64,000 bases of DNA from Burkholderia sp. Ax-1724 (GCF_011752995.1 NZ_VWWL01000012.1:148915-212914), one strand, 5' to 3'; counted from the stretch's first letter, positions 9,364 through 18,034 are shown. Made by a program: numbers and translations. The notes: generated from the letters alone by a model not told the origin.

Positions 9364-9447
9364 CACACCAGACGACGCACGAACCGGCATACGAACCAGC
9401 ACACGAAATAGCACACCAAACAACGCACAAAACGGCACCCGAACCAG
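9364..9447 (+). repeat. Degenerate 12-bp tandem repeat, about seven units
   Basis: Seven adjacent 12-bp units fit the consensus CACACGAACCAG with drift, for example CGCACGAACCGG, CATACGAACCAG and CACCCGAACCAG. They lie in the 333-bp gap between the Nudix gene and the alcohol dehydrogenase gene. An ORF reads through them as a four-residue repeat (HEPA, YEPA, HEIA), but it shows no start signal or known domain, so I treat the block as noncoding. I see nothing else in this gap. Confidence 0.7.
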
Positions 9448-9526
9448 CACCCCAGTCAGCGCGGTAACGAACGATCAACCCAAGTCAATCAGCGGTCAAT
9501 GAGCTCACGCTCGGGAGAAGCACGGC

Positions 9527-10675
9527 ATGGCTTACATCTACTATCTGACGCATATTCATCTGGGCTACGAAGCATTGTCGCAACTGCCGGCCGAGTGCGC
9601 GCGCATCGGCATGACGCGGCCGCTCGTCATCAGCGACAAGGGCGTCGTCGCGGTCGGCATCGCGCAGCGCGCGCTCGACGCACTGAAGCTCGGCGACGTG
9701 CCGCTTTTCGACGACACGCCGTCGAACCCGACCGAGGCGATGGTGCTGGCCGCCGCGCGGATGTATCGCGACGCGGGCTGCGATGGCCTGATCGCGGTGG
9801 GCGGCGGTTCGTCGATCGATCTCGCCAAGGGCGTCGCGATCGCGGCCACGCATCCGGGACCGCTCACGCAGTACGCGACGATCGAAGGCGGCAGTGCGAA
9901 GATCACCGAGGCCGTCGCGCCGCTGATCGCGATTCCGACCACCGCGGGCACCGGCAGCGAAGTCGCGCGCGGTGCGATCGTGATCCTCGACGATGGCCGC
10001 AAGCTCGGCTTTCACTCGTGGCATCTGCTGCCGAAAGCGGCGCTCTGCGATCCGGGCCTGACGCTCGGCCTGCCGCCGGGGCTGACCGCGGCGACCGGCA
10101 TGGACGCGATCGCGCACTGCATCGAAACGTTCCTCGCGCCGGCCTTCAATCCGCCCGCCGACGGCATCGCGCTCGACGGTCTCGAACGCGCGTGGCACAG
10201 CATCGAGCGGGCATGCGCGGACGGCAGCGACCGCGAGGCGCGTCTGAACATGATGAGCGCGTCGATGCAGGGCGCGATGGCGTTCCAGAAGGGGCTCGGC
10301 TGTGTACACTCGCTGTCGCATCCGCTGGGCGGGCTGAAGGTGAACGGCCGAACCTCGCTGCATCACGGCACGCTGAACGCGGTCGTGCTGCCCGCCGTGC
10401 TGCGCTTCAACGAACGCGCGCCGAGCGTGGTGGCCGAGCGTCGCTTCGCACGCATGCGCCGCGTGATGGGATTGTCCGAGCAGACCGATCTCGCGCAGGC
10501 GCTGTTCGACATGACGGCACGGCTCGGTCTGCCAACCGGCCTCGCGCAGATGGGCGTCGACGAGAGCATGTTCGACAAGGTCGTGCAGGGCGCGCTCGCC
10601 GATCATTGCCATCGCACGAATCCGCGCGAAGCGACGGCCGACGATTACCGCCGCATGCTGACCGAGTCGCTGTGA
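9527..10675 (+). CDS. Iron-containing (group III) alcohol dehydrogenase
   Basis: 382 residues. An NAD(P)-dependent oxidoreductase that interconverts alcohols and aldehydes or ketones. The nucleotide site contains VGGGSSIDLAKGVA. IPTTAGTGSEVAR is the conserved central block. The metal site is formed by the Asp in GMDAIAHCIE (near residue 193), the His there, and the pair in CVHSLSHPLGG (near residue 262); LHHGTLNAVVLP is the usual third block. Length matches the family of about 380. The substrate is not predictable. It precedes the thioesterase and LIV operon by 152 bp, so co-transcription is possible but not shown. Confidence 0.93.
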   Translation: MAYIYYLTHIHLGYEALSQLPAECARIGMTRPLVISDKGVVAVGIAQRALDALKLGDVPLFDDTPSNPTEAMVLAAARMYRDAGCDGLIAVGGGSSIDLAKGVAIAATHPGPLTQYATIEGGSAKITEAVAPLIAIPTTAGTGSEVARGAIVILDDGRKLGFHSWHLLPKAALCDPGLTLGLPPGLTAATGMDAIAHCIETFLAPAFNPPADGIALDGLERAWHSIERACADGSDREARLNMMSASMQGAMAFQKGLGCVHSLSHPLGGLKVNGRTSLHHGTLNAVVLPAVLRFNERAPSVVAERRFARMRRVMGLSEQTDLAQALFDMTARLGLPTGLAQMGVDESMFDKVVQGALADHCHRTNPREATADDYRRMLTESL

Positions 10676-10827
10676 CGAGGCGAGGCGGTGCGCGGTAGCG
10701 GCCACGGCCACGCGTCGCGCCTGACCGCCGCTGTTGTCGTCATGGTCATTGTCATCGCTTGCGTCATCGCTATCGCTATCGCCAGAAATACCCCTATCAT
10801 CACGCAGCCGATCAAACCCCACGCCTC

Positions 10828-11277
10828 ATGAACAAACCCGCTCCCGCGCCACGCTCCGCCTACCCGCACTTCCTGCCGATCACGACCCGCTGGATGGACA
10901 ACGACGTCTACGGTCACGTGAACAACGTCGTCTACTACAGCTATTTCGACACCGTCGTGAACGAGTATCTGATCCGTGCGGGCGTGCTCGATTTCGAGCA
11001 GGGCGCGACGATCGGGCTCGTCGTCGAGACGCAGTGCAATTACTTCGCGCCGCTCGTGTTTCCGGATCGCATCGACGCGGGCCTGCGTGTCGCGCGGCTC
11101 GGCACGTCGAGCGTGCGCTACGAAGTCGGGCTTTTCCGGGAGGGCGAGGTCGAACCCGCCGCGCAGGGGCATTTCGTGCACGTCTACGTGGATCGCGTCA
11201 CGCGCCGTCCCGTGAACCTGCCCGCCGAACTGCGCGCAGCGCTCGAACCGCTTGCCGTGGCCGCGCAGGCGGGCTGA
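10828..11277 (+). CDS. 4HBT-type acyl-CoA thioesterase
   Basis: 149 residues, a single hot-dog domain. It should hydrolyse an acyl-CoA thioester. The motif WMDNDVYGHVNNVVYYSYF contains the catalytic aspartate and the GHVNN turn seen in 4-hydroxybenzoyl-CoA and YbgC-type thioesterases. I place the start at ATG 10828 (MNKPAP...). The sequence before it is a low-complexity run of GTCATCGCTATCGC-type repeats that is unlikely to be coding. It ends 34 nt before the GTG of the permease gene, so it is likely the first gene of the LIV operon; this would link transport to acyl-CoA metabolism. Confidence 0.88.
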   Translation: MNKPAPAPRSAYPHFLPITTRWMDNDVYGHVNNVVYYSYFDTVVNEYLIRAGVLDFEQGATIGLVVETQCNYFAPLVFPDRIDAGLRVARLGTSSVRYEVGLFREGEVEPAAQGHFVHVYVDRVTRRPVNLPAELRAALEPLAVAAQAG

Positions 11278-11311
11278 AGCGAGTCGGGACAGACCGGAAC
11301 GGATTCAGCGC

Positions 11312-12250
11312 GTGCAGTCGTTCATCGTCAATCTCCTCAACGGCCTCAGCTACGGGCTGCTGCTGTTCATGCTGTCCGCCGGGCTCACGCTGATTTTCAG
11401 CATGCTCGGCGTGCTCAATTTCGCGCATGCGAGCTTCTACATGCTCGGCGCGTACGTCGGCTTTTCGGTGGCCGCGCGCGCCGGGTTCTGGAGCGCGCTC
11501 GTGATCGCTCCGCTCGGCGTCGGTCTGCTTGGCGCGGCGTTCGAGCATTGGCTGTTGCGGCGCGTGCGTGCGCACGGTCATCTGCCCGAGTTGCTGCTCA
11601 CGTTCGGTGCCGCGTATCTGCTCGGCGAACTGGTCAAGCTCGGCTGGGGGCTCGGTCCGCTGTCCGCGCCGGTGCCGGTCGTGCTCGACGGTCCGCTGTT
11701 CTCGCTGTACGGCGCGAGCTTCGCGCGCTATCGCGCGTTCATGATGGCGGTGTCGCTGGCGATGCTCGCGGCGCTCGTCGCGGTGCTGCGCGTGTCGCGC
11801 ACGGGCCTCGTCGTGCGCGCCGCGCTAACGCATCCGCAAGCGGTCGAAGCGCTCGGTCATAACGTGCCCGCCGTGTTCACCGGGGTATTCGCGGCCGGCA
11901 CGGCGCTCGCCGCGCTGGCCGGCGCGATCGGCGCGCCGCTCTTCGTGATCGAGCCGGCGATGGCGGAATCGCTCGGCTCGATCGTGTTCGTCGTGGTCGT
12001 GATCGGCGGGCTCGGTTCGTTGAGCGGGGCGCTCGTGGCGTCGCTGCTGGTCGGCTGCGTGCAGACGCTCGCGGTGGCGAGCGACGTGTCGCTGGGCGAG
12101 GTGCTGTCGGTCGCCGGCGTGGCGTTGCCGCCCGACTGGGACGCGCTGACGCTCGCGCAACTCGCGCCGCTGATTCCGTATCTGCTGCTCGTCGCGGTGC
12201 TGGCGCTGAGGCCGCGAGGGCTGTTCGGACGGCGGGGGGATCATGCGTAA
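11312..12250 (+). CDS. Branched-chain-type ABC transporter permease, LivH-like
   Basis: 312 residues, with eight or so hydrophobic helices. It forms half of the membrane channel of a HAAT-family importer for branched-chain amino acids, amides or aromatic acids. LNFAHASFYMLGAY and the EAA-like region GLGSLSGALVASLLVG are typical of LivH. I chose GTG 11312 (VQSFIVNLLNG), preceded by GGAACGGA, because family members begin just before this helix. The stop overlaps the next start by 8 nt. Confidence 0.9.
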   Translation: MQSFIVNLLNGLSYGLLLFMLSAGLTLIFSMLGVLNFAHASFYMLGAYVGFSVAARAGFWSALVIAPLGVGLLGAAFEHWLLRRVRAHGHLPELLLTFGAAYLLGELVKLGWGLGPLSAPVPVVLDGPLFSLYGASFARYRAFMMAVSLAMLAALVAVLRVSRTGLVVRAALTHPQAVEALGHNVPAVFTGVFAAGTALAALAGAIGAPLFVIEPAMAESLGSIVFVVVVIGGLGSLSGALVASLLVGCVQTLAVASDVSLGEVLSVAGVALPPDWDALTLAQLAPLIPYLLLVAVLALRPRGLFGRRGDHA

Positions 12251-13643
12251 GCGGGATGCGGGGGCGGAGGCGAGGGGCGCCGCAGCACGCCCTGAACGCC
12301 CGGAGCACCCGGAGCACCCGGAGCGCCCTGGGACTGCACCGCAAACCGCTGGGCGTGGGCCGTCCGCGCGTTCGTTCGCACCTTGGCTCGCGCTCGCCGT
12401 CTTTCTCGCGTTGCCGCCGTTCGTCGGGTCGCAAAGCTGGCTGCTCGCGTACCTCGCGCAGACCGCGACGATGATCGTGTTCGCGCTCTCCTACAACCTG
12501 CTGCTCGGCGAGACCGGGCTGCTGTCGTTCGGGCATGCCGCCTATGCGGGGCTCGGCGCGCTGATCGCCGCGCGCATGTTCAACGCGACCGGCATGCCGC
12601 TCGTGCTGCTGCCGCTCGTCGGCGGCATGGGCGGCGCGTTGTGCGGCCTGCTGTTCGGCCTGATCGCGACGCGCCGCTCCGGCACCGCGTTCGCGATGAT
12701 TACGCTCGGCCTCGGCGAACTCGTGGTCGCGGCCGCGTGGACGCTGCCGGGCTGGTTCGGCGGCGAGGCCGGCATCGCGATCGATCGCGCGAGCGGCCCG
12801 CGCTTTTTTGGCCTGAGCTTCGGTCCGGCGCGCGAGGCCTATGCGCTGATCGCGCTGTGGTGTCTCGCCGCGAGCGCGGCGATGTTCGCGCTGTCGCGCA
12901 CGCCGTTCATGCGCCTCGCGAACGCGGTGCGCGACAACCCGGCGCGCGCGGCCGCGATCGGCTGCTATCCGGCGCGTATCCGCTATGGCGTGGTGGTGCT
13001 GTCGGCGTTTTTCGCGGGCATGGCGGGGACGATGGGGCTCGTCAATATCGAACTCGTGTCGACGGAAAGCGTCGGCATGATGCGCTCGGGCGCGGTGCTG
13101 ATCGCGACGGTGATCGGCGGGACGGCTGCGTTTTTCGGGCCGGTTGCCGGCGCTCTCGTGTTGACGTTTTTCAGCGTGATCGTCGCGAGCGTTACGCGCG
13201 CGTGGCTGTTCTATCTGGGTCTCTTCTTCGTGGCCGTCGTGCTCGCCGCGCCCGACGGGCTCGCGGGTTTCTGCGCGCGGCACGCGGCGCGCATCGCGGC
13301 GCAAGGCTGGCGGCGGCGCCGCGCCGCCTATCTATGGAGCGCGCTGGCGGTGCTGCTGTGGAGCGCAGCCGTCGTGCTCGCGGTGCAGTGGGCCTATGCC
13401 GCGCGATTCGGCGCGGACGAGGGCGCGGCGGGCGCGATCTTCGGCTTCGGCGCAAACGCGGGGGCTGACGGTGCGCCGCTTGCATCGGCGTTGAGCGCGG
13501 TGTCGTGGTGGCCCGCCGTGGCGCTGGCCTTGCTTGCCGCGTTCGGTGCGCTGACCACGCGCTATGCGATGCGCGCGCACGCTCGTCTCGCCCCTCAAGC
13601 CGGGCGCGCTCGCGTTGCGTCATCCAGCGGAGAGACGCGATGA
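12243..13643 (+). CDS. Branched-chain-type ABC transporter permease, LivM-like, with extensions
   Basis: 466 residues, longer than most LivM homologues (about 320-430). The core (residues ~45-350) has the LivM block LLGETGLLSFGHAAYAGLGA and the cytoplasmic coupling segment RDNPARAAAIGCYPAR. The N-terminal 45 residues are hydrophilic and include a short PERPEHPEHPERP repeat encoded by tandem 9-bp units. After residue ~365 there are two extra hydrophobic segments (SALAVLLWSAAVVLAV and WWPAVALALLAAFGAL). It is translationally coupled at both ends: 8 nt overlap with livH and ATGA overlap with livG. Confidence 0.88.
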   Translation: MRKRDAGAEARGAAARPERPEHPEHPERPGTAPQTAGRGPSARSFAPWLALAVFLALPPFVGSQSWLLAYLAQTATMIVFALSYNLLLGETGLLSFGHAAYAGLGALIAARMFNATGMPLVLLPLVGGMGGALCGLLFGLIATRRSGTAFAMITLGLGELVVAAAWTLPGWFGGEAGIAIDRASGPRFFGLSFGPAREAYALIALWCLAASAAMFALSRTPFMRLANAVRDNPARAAAIGCYPARIRYGVVVLSAFFAGMAGTMGLVNIELVSTESVGMMRSGAVLIATVIGGTAAFFGPVAGALVLTFFSVIVASVTRAWLFYLGLFFVAVVLAAPDGLAGFCARHAARIAAQGWRRRRAAYLWSALAVLLWSAAVVLAVQWAYAARFGADEGAAGAIFGFGANAGADGAPLASALSAVSWWPAVALALLAAFGALTTRYAMRAHARLAPQAGRARVASSSGETR

Positions 13644-14386
13644 TCCCGGCACTGGGTCTCTACAACATCGAAAAGCGTTTCGGTGCGACGCGGATTCTGC
13701 GCGGCGTCGATCTCGAGATCGAGCCCGGCGAGCGGCATGCGCTGATCGGCCCGAACGGCGCGGGCAAGTCGACGCTGTTCAATCTGATCGCGGGCGGTGC
13801 ACGGCCGAGCGCGGGACGCATCCATCTGTTCGGCGCGGAGATCACGCGGCTCGCGCCGGCTGCGATCGCGCGCCGTGGCCTCGCGCGCAGTTTCCAGAGC
13901 ACGAGTGTGTTCGCGCGGCTTAGCGTGCTCGACAACCTGCGCTGCGCGGCCATGCTCGCCGAGCGCGACCGCACGCGCTGGTGGCAACGCGTGACCGGCT
14001 CGCCGGCGATCGATGCGCGCGCGGCCGAGGTGCTCGACGCGGTCGGCCTCGGCGCGCGCCGCGACGTGCAGGCCGGCACGCTCAGTTATGCGGAGCAGCG
14101 CGCGCTCGATCTCGGCATCGCGCTCGCGGGCGGCGCGCATACCTTGCTGCTCGACGAGCCGACCGCGGGCATGAACCGCGCGGAAGCGGCGCGCGCGATC
14201 GAACTGATTCGCGAGACCACGGCAGGCCGCACGCTGCTGATGGTCGAGCACGACATGGACGCGGTCTTCACGCTTGCCGACCGCATTTCGGTGCTCGTGC
14301 AGGGGCGCATCATCGCGACCGGTTCGCCGGCGGCGATTCGCGCCGACGAGGCAGTGCGGGCTGTGTATCTGGGCGAGCGCACATGA
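13640..14386 (+). CDS. LIV-type ABC transporter ATPase, LivG-like
   Basis: 248 residues. One of two ATPases that should drive the importer. Walker A is a normal GPNGAGKST (residues ~36-44). The Q-loop lies at SFQST, Walker B is TLLLDEP, and the switch histidine is in VEHDMD. The signature is LSYAEQ rather than the usual LSYGEQ: the conserved glycine is alanine. The C-terminal GSPAAI...AVRAVYLGE segment is the LivG hallmark. The ATG at 13640 overlaps the livM stop as ATGA. Confidence 0.92.
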   Translation: MIPALGLYNIEKRFGATRILRGVDLEIEPGERHALIGPNGAGKSTLFNLIAGGARPSAGRIHLFGAEITRLAPAAIARRGLARSFQSTSVFARLSVLDNLRCAAMLAERDRTRWWQRVTGSPAIDARAAEVLDAVGLGARRDVQAGTLSYAEQRALDLGIALAGGAHTLLLDEPTAGMNRAEAARAIELIRETTAGRTLLMVEHDMDAVFTLADRISVLVQGRIIATGSPAAIRADEAVRAVYLGERT

Positions 14387-15090
14387 GCGCGCTGCTCGAG
14401 ATCCGCGATCTGCACGCGTGGTATGGCGCGAGCCAGGCCTTGCACGGCGTCACGCTCGGCCTCGCGCGCGGCGAAGTGCTCGCGCTCGTCGGCCGCAACG
14501 GCTCGGGGCGCTCGACGCTTGCGCGCGCGATCATGGGCCTCGTGCGCAGCGAGGGCGAGTTGCGTTTCGCGGGCCGTTCGCTCGCCGGGCTGCGCACCTT
14601 CGAAATCGCGCGGCTTGGCCTTGGCTATGTGGCCGAACATCGCGACGTGTTCGCGGCGCTGAGCGTGCATGAAAATCTGCTGCTCGGTATCTCGCCGCGC
14701 AAGCGCACGCCGCGCTTTACGCTCGATGACGCCTACGCGCTGTTCCCCGTGCTGGCCGAGCGCCGGCACACGCGCGCCGGCGCGCTGTCGGGCGGCGAGC
14801 AGCAGATGCTCGCGCTCGCGCGGGCGTTGCTCGGCGATCCCGATCTGCTGCTGATCGACGAACCCGGCGAAGGTCTCGCGAGCGGCGTGATGGAGCAGGT
14901 CGCCGGGTGCCTGCGCACGTTGCGCGAGCGCGGCGTCGCGATGCTGCTGATCGAGCAGCGCCTCGTGATCGCGCGGGAAATCGCCAGTCGCGTCGCCGTG
15001 ATGGGGCATGGCGAGATCGTGTTCGACGGCGCGCTCGATGCGTTTCTCGGGCGCGACGACGTGATGCGCGAGTGGCTTGGTGTCGGTTGA
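14383..15090 (+). CDS. LIV-type ABC transporter ATPase, LivF-like, Walker A Lys replaced by Arg
   Basis: 235 residues. The second ATPase of the importer. Walker A reads GRNGSGRST (residues ~36-44); the usual lysine is arginine, encoded by CGC at about 14509-14511. The signature LSGGEQQMLALARAL and Walker B LLLIDEPGEGL are intact. The switch residue is Gln (IEQRL), as is normal in LivF. It starts at ATG 14383, overlapping the livG stop as ATGA. No LivK/substrate-binding protein gene follows. An Arg at this position usually weakens ATP hydrolysis, so this subunit may be catalytically asymmetric. Confidence 0.9.
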   Translation: MSALLEIRDLHAWYGASQALHGVTLGLARGEVLALVGRNGSGRSTLARAIMGLVRSEGELRFAGRSLAGLRTFEIARLGLGYVAEHRDVFAALSVHENLLLGISPRKRTPRFTLDDAYALFPVLAERRHTRAGALSGGEQQMLALARALLGDPDLLLIDEPGEGLASGVMEQVAGCLRTLRERGVAMLLIEQRLVIAREIASRVAVMGHGEIVFDGALDAFLGRDDVMREWLGVG

Positions 15091-15500
15091 GCGGCGCGGC
15101 CGCAATCGCGGGTTGAGTGCTTTGCCGCATGAGGTGCGGTACACGTTTCGAGCACCTGATTATTGGCGTGGCTCGCGCTGGCACGGTCTGAAGTGCCGAT
15201 ACACGTTTGCAATGGCGTTTGAACCGTTCATCGCGACCTGCCGCACATGCCCCGTGTATGGGGCTTTCCATCGATTCGCTCGTGCGATTCAAACGATTGA
15301 TCGTTTGGTGAGCGTCCTCCAGAAATCTTGTCGGCAACGCGCGGACAAATAAAGACAATCGAGTCAGCGGCGCGCAACGGCGAAGCGATGTTCGAAGCCT
15401 GTGCAGGGCTCGTACACGCGACTTCCGCCCGAGTTCATGAATGCGCCGAACCCCGCCGCGTTAGACGCGCAAAAGACGCGCCGCGGCTTCAGGAGGAGAC
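15091..15500. other. 410-bp gap between the LIV operon and the lipoprotein gene
   Basis: I see no gene here. It contains GCCCC-GTGTAT-GGGGC at about 15249-15264, a small GC hairpin that could end the LIV operon although no T-run follows. It also contains a perfect 8-bp inverted repeat at 15290-15307 and a strong ribosome site, AGGAGGAGAC at 15491-15500, for the next gene. The sequence is less GC-biased than the flanking genes. Confidence 0.6.
15290..15307. promoter_or_regulatory. Operator-like palindrome upstream of the lipoprotein gene
   Basis: CAAACGAT and ATCGTTTG are perfect 8-bp inverted arms around a 2-bp centre. The short spacing suits a dimeric helix-turn-helix repressor rather than an RNA hairpin. 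It lies 194 bp before the lipoprotein start. No regulator gene is adjacent. Confidence 0.45.
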
Positions 15501-17954
15501 ATGATGAAACGGCAGGTGGCGTTGAGTGTCGAGCGCGTCGGAGCGAACATCGAGGCGCGCGTTGAAGTGCATCTGGGTCCGTTGGATCGAGCCGGGCATG
15601 CCAGGCATTCCCGGCGTTCCTGGAGTTCGCGGTTCGGCGCGGGCGCGGCGCTACTGGCCGCCGCCTTGCTGATGTCCGCATGCGCGGATGCTAGCTCGAC
15701 CGCGGACTCGATGCCGGCCGATGCCGCATCGAAGGCACAACAACGCGTGGCGAGCGCACCGGGCAATCAGGATCGCGCAGCAGAGGCGAACGCAAACGCA
15801 AACGAGAACGCATCGTCCGGCACGGCACCCGCATCACGTCCCACGCTCGAACGCGACAAGGCGAGGCAACGGGCTGCCGAGCAACAGATCGCCGCGCGCG
15901 TGCCCTCGGCGAGCGGCATGCACGAAACGCGCAGCCGTGTGCTGACGCTGCGCGATTCCGGCATCGACGGTTCGCTCATGTTCGTGCGCGACGTCGATTT
16001 TCGGGTGACGGGCGAGATCGGTTTCATGATTCACGACATGGCCGCGACGCTGACGCCGACACGCCCCGGTCAGCCGATCGTCTTCGACGACCCGACCAGC
16101 GCGACGATCCACGTGCACCGTGGCGACGTCACGCTCGACAGCGCGAAGCTCACCGCGATTTTCGATCGCTATCTGTTCCAGTATCAGGGCTCGCCGCTGC
16201 GCAATATGCGCGTCGTGCCGCAGGACGGCGGCAATCTGCGCATCACGGGCGAGATGCATCGCGACACGTGGGTGCCGATCGCGCTGACCGGCTCGCTGTC
16301 GATGCGCAATCCTGACGAACTCGTGTTTCATCCCGATCACGTCGAAGTGGCGGGCATCGGCGCGGACAAACTGATGCAGGCCGCGCACGTGCGGATGGCC
16401 GATCTGCTCAAGGTCAACACGCCGATCGCGCGGCTCGATGGCGACGACGTCGTCATGCAGGTCGCGAAACTGACGCCGCCGCCCGCGCTGCGCATGACGA
16501 TCACGCAGATTCAAACGAGCGCGTCGGGCGTGCGCTTCACGCTCGACGACGGCACCGTGCCGAACATCGCGTGGCCCGCGACGATGCCTGCGCACGGTCT
16601 GCTCGTGCAGGGCGGCGACGTGAAGTTCATGCGCTCGATGCCGATGAATATCGACATGGCGATCACGCCGCTTGCATCGACTGGGTCGAACGGATCGAAT
16701 GCAGCGAACGTCGCGGCCGATGCCGCGCCGTTCGTGCTCGATCTGTACCACTACCGCGAGCAGATGGCCGCCGGCTATTTCACGTTCGACGAAGCGGGCG
16801 CGCTCGACGTGCATCTGCCGTCGTATCCGACGCTCGCGAGCGCGTCGAAGACCGGGTCGTCGCAATCGCCGCAATCGCCGCAAACCGGCAGCGCGAGCGC
16901 ACGCTATAACGACAGCCTGCTGCGCACGCAGCAGGCCTCGCTCGCGCAGGCCCGCGCGATCTGGCAATACGTGCCGCAGAATTTACGCATCGCATCGGCG
17001 GCGCATGCGACTCCGCTCGGCACGCGCGTCGCGTTCAAGCGCTGGAGTCTCGCGGCGCCGGCTTCGTTGTCTGCTTCAGCACTCGGCGACGAACGCCATT
17101 CGTCGGGGCCCGCGCCGCTGATTCACGTGCAGAACGTCGACTTCTACGTAGCAGGGCGCATCGGCTTTCACGTGCGCTCGCTCGATGCGCAGATGGTGCC
17201 GAAAAAGCCCGGAGAGCCCGTCGATTTAGACGATCCCGACCAGTACGACATTCATATCATCGGCGGCGAGGTCGTCGAACCGTGGCCCGCAATGGCCGCG
17301 CTCTTCAACGACTATCTGCTCGACTATGCGCCGCGCTCGCTCAACGATCTGCAACTGAAGCCGGTCGACGGCCAGCTCGAAGTGACGGGCGGCATCAAGC
17401 TATGGAATCATTTTCCCGGCGTATGGCTGCCGACCACGATGAGCGGCACGATCAGCGCGGCGGACGAACGGCATCTGGTCTATCGTCCCGCCGAGGTGAA
17501 AGTGCTCGGCGTGCCGCAAGCGGGTTTGCTGCGCGCGCTCGATATTCCGCTCGCGTCGTTGACGCCGTTCACGCGCAAGGGTGTCGCGCTCAAGGGCAAC
17601 GAACTCGTGTTCGACCAGTACACGGTGTTTCCGCCGCCCGCGCTGATCTCGCGGCTCGCGAGCGCGACCGTTACCGAGGCCGGGCTCGTGCTGAAGTTCA
17701 GGCGCGACAGCGCGGCCGTTGCGAAGCCGCCGGCCGGCGCGGGGCATAGCTTCGTATGGATCGAGGCCGGCGACGTGAAGATGTTCAACTCGCTCGTCAC
17801 GAATACGCGCACCTATATCGAGGACAGTTCGAACTCCGGCGCAATGACGTTCGACCTGTATGGCTACCGTCGCGACGTCTCGAAGGGGACGGTGCGCATG
17901 GACGAGGACGGCACGCTGCGCGTCGATCTTGCCGCGAGAAAGGCGGGACAGTGA
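15501..17954 (+). CDS. Large putative lipoprotein with two copies of an unrecognised domain
   Basis: 817 residues; I do not recognise the family. After 43 polar residues comes a hydrophobic stretch ending in LLMSAC, a plausible lipobox with Cys61. A low-complexity linker (residues ~62-115, with ANANANENA) follows. Two homologous units occupy about residues 150-440 and 535-810. Shared landmarks in order are VDFRVTGEIGF/VDFYVAGRIGF, PGQPIVFDDP/PGEPVDLDDP, an ITGEM/VTGGI strand, LTPPPALR/FPPPALIS, GGDVKFM/AGDVKMF, and FDLYGYR/LDLYHYR near the end. Each recurs about 385 residues later. The pattern of short beta strands suggests a beta-rich periplasmic fold. AGGAGGAGAC precedes the ATG at once. 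A second ATG follows directly. Confidence 0.7.
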   Translation: MMKRQVALSVERVGANIEARVEVHLGPLDRAGHARHSRRSWSSRFGAGAALLAAALLMSACADASSTADSMPADAASKAQQRVASAPGNQDRAAEANANANENASSGTAPASRPTLERDKARQRAAEQQIAARVPSASGMHETRSRVLTLRDSGIDGSLMFVRDVDFRVTGEIGFMIHDMAATLTPTRPGQPIVFDDPTSATIHVHRGDVTLDSAKLTAIFDRYLFQYQGSPLRNMRVVPQDGGNLRITGEMHRDTWVPIALTGSLSMRNPDELVFHPDHVEVAGIGADKLMQAAHVRMADLLKVNTPIARLDGDDVVMQVAKLTPPPALRMTITQIQTSASGVRFTLDDGTVPNIAWPATMPAHGLLVQGGDVKFMRSMPMNIDMAITPLASTGSNGSNAANVAADAAPFVLDLYHYREQMAAGYFTFDEAGALDVHLPSYPTLASASKTGSSQSPQSPQTGSASARYNDSLLRTQQASLAQARAIWQYVPQNLRIASAAHATPLGTRVAFKRWSLAAPASLSASALGDERHSSGPAPLIHVQNVDFYVAGRIGFHVRSLDAQMVPKKPGEPVDLDDPDQYDIHIIGGEVVEPWPAMAALFNDYLLDYAPRSLNDLQLKPVDGQLEVTGGIKLWNHFPGVWLPTTMSGTISAADERHLVYRPAEVKVLGVPQAGLLRALDIPLASLTPFTRKGVALKGNELVFDQYTVFPPPALISRLASATVTEAGLVLKFRRDSAAVAKPPAGAGHSFVWIEAGDVKMFNSLVTNTRTYIEDSSNSGAMTFDLYGYRRDVSKGTVRMDEDGTLRVDLAARKAGQ

Positions 17955-17995
17955 GCGACGCAGTGAGCGGCGTACGGGAGCGCGATGCGAATCGC

Positions 17996-18026
17996 GCTGC
18001 ACGGTGCCATCAAAGCACCGCGCAGC
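17996..18026. terminator. Hairpin between convergent lipoprotein and iolB genes
   Basis: GCTGC-A-CGGTGC (17996-18007) pairs with GCACCG-C-GCAGC (18015-18026) with one internal mismatch and a 7-nt loop. It lies between two convergent stop codons. No clear T-run follows on either strand, so termination is a guess from position. Confidence 0.4.
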
Positions 18027-18034
18027 ATAATTAA

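Noticed and set aside
9364..9447. CRISPR array
   Set aside because: Units are 12 bp, adjacent, and without spacers; no cas gene is present.
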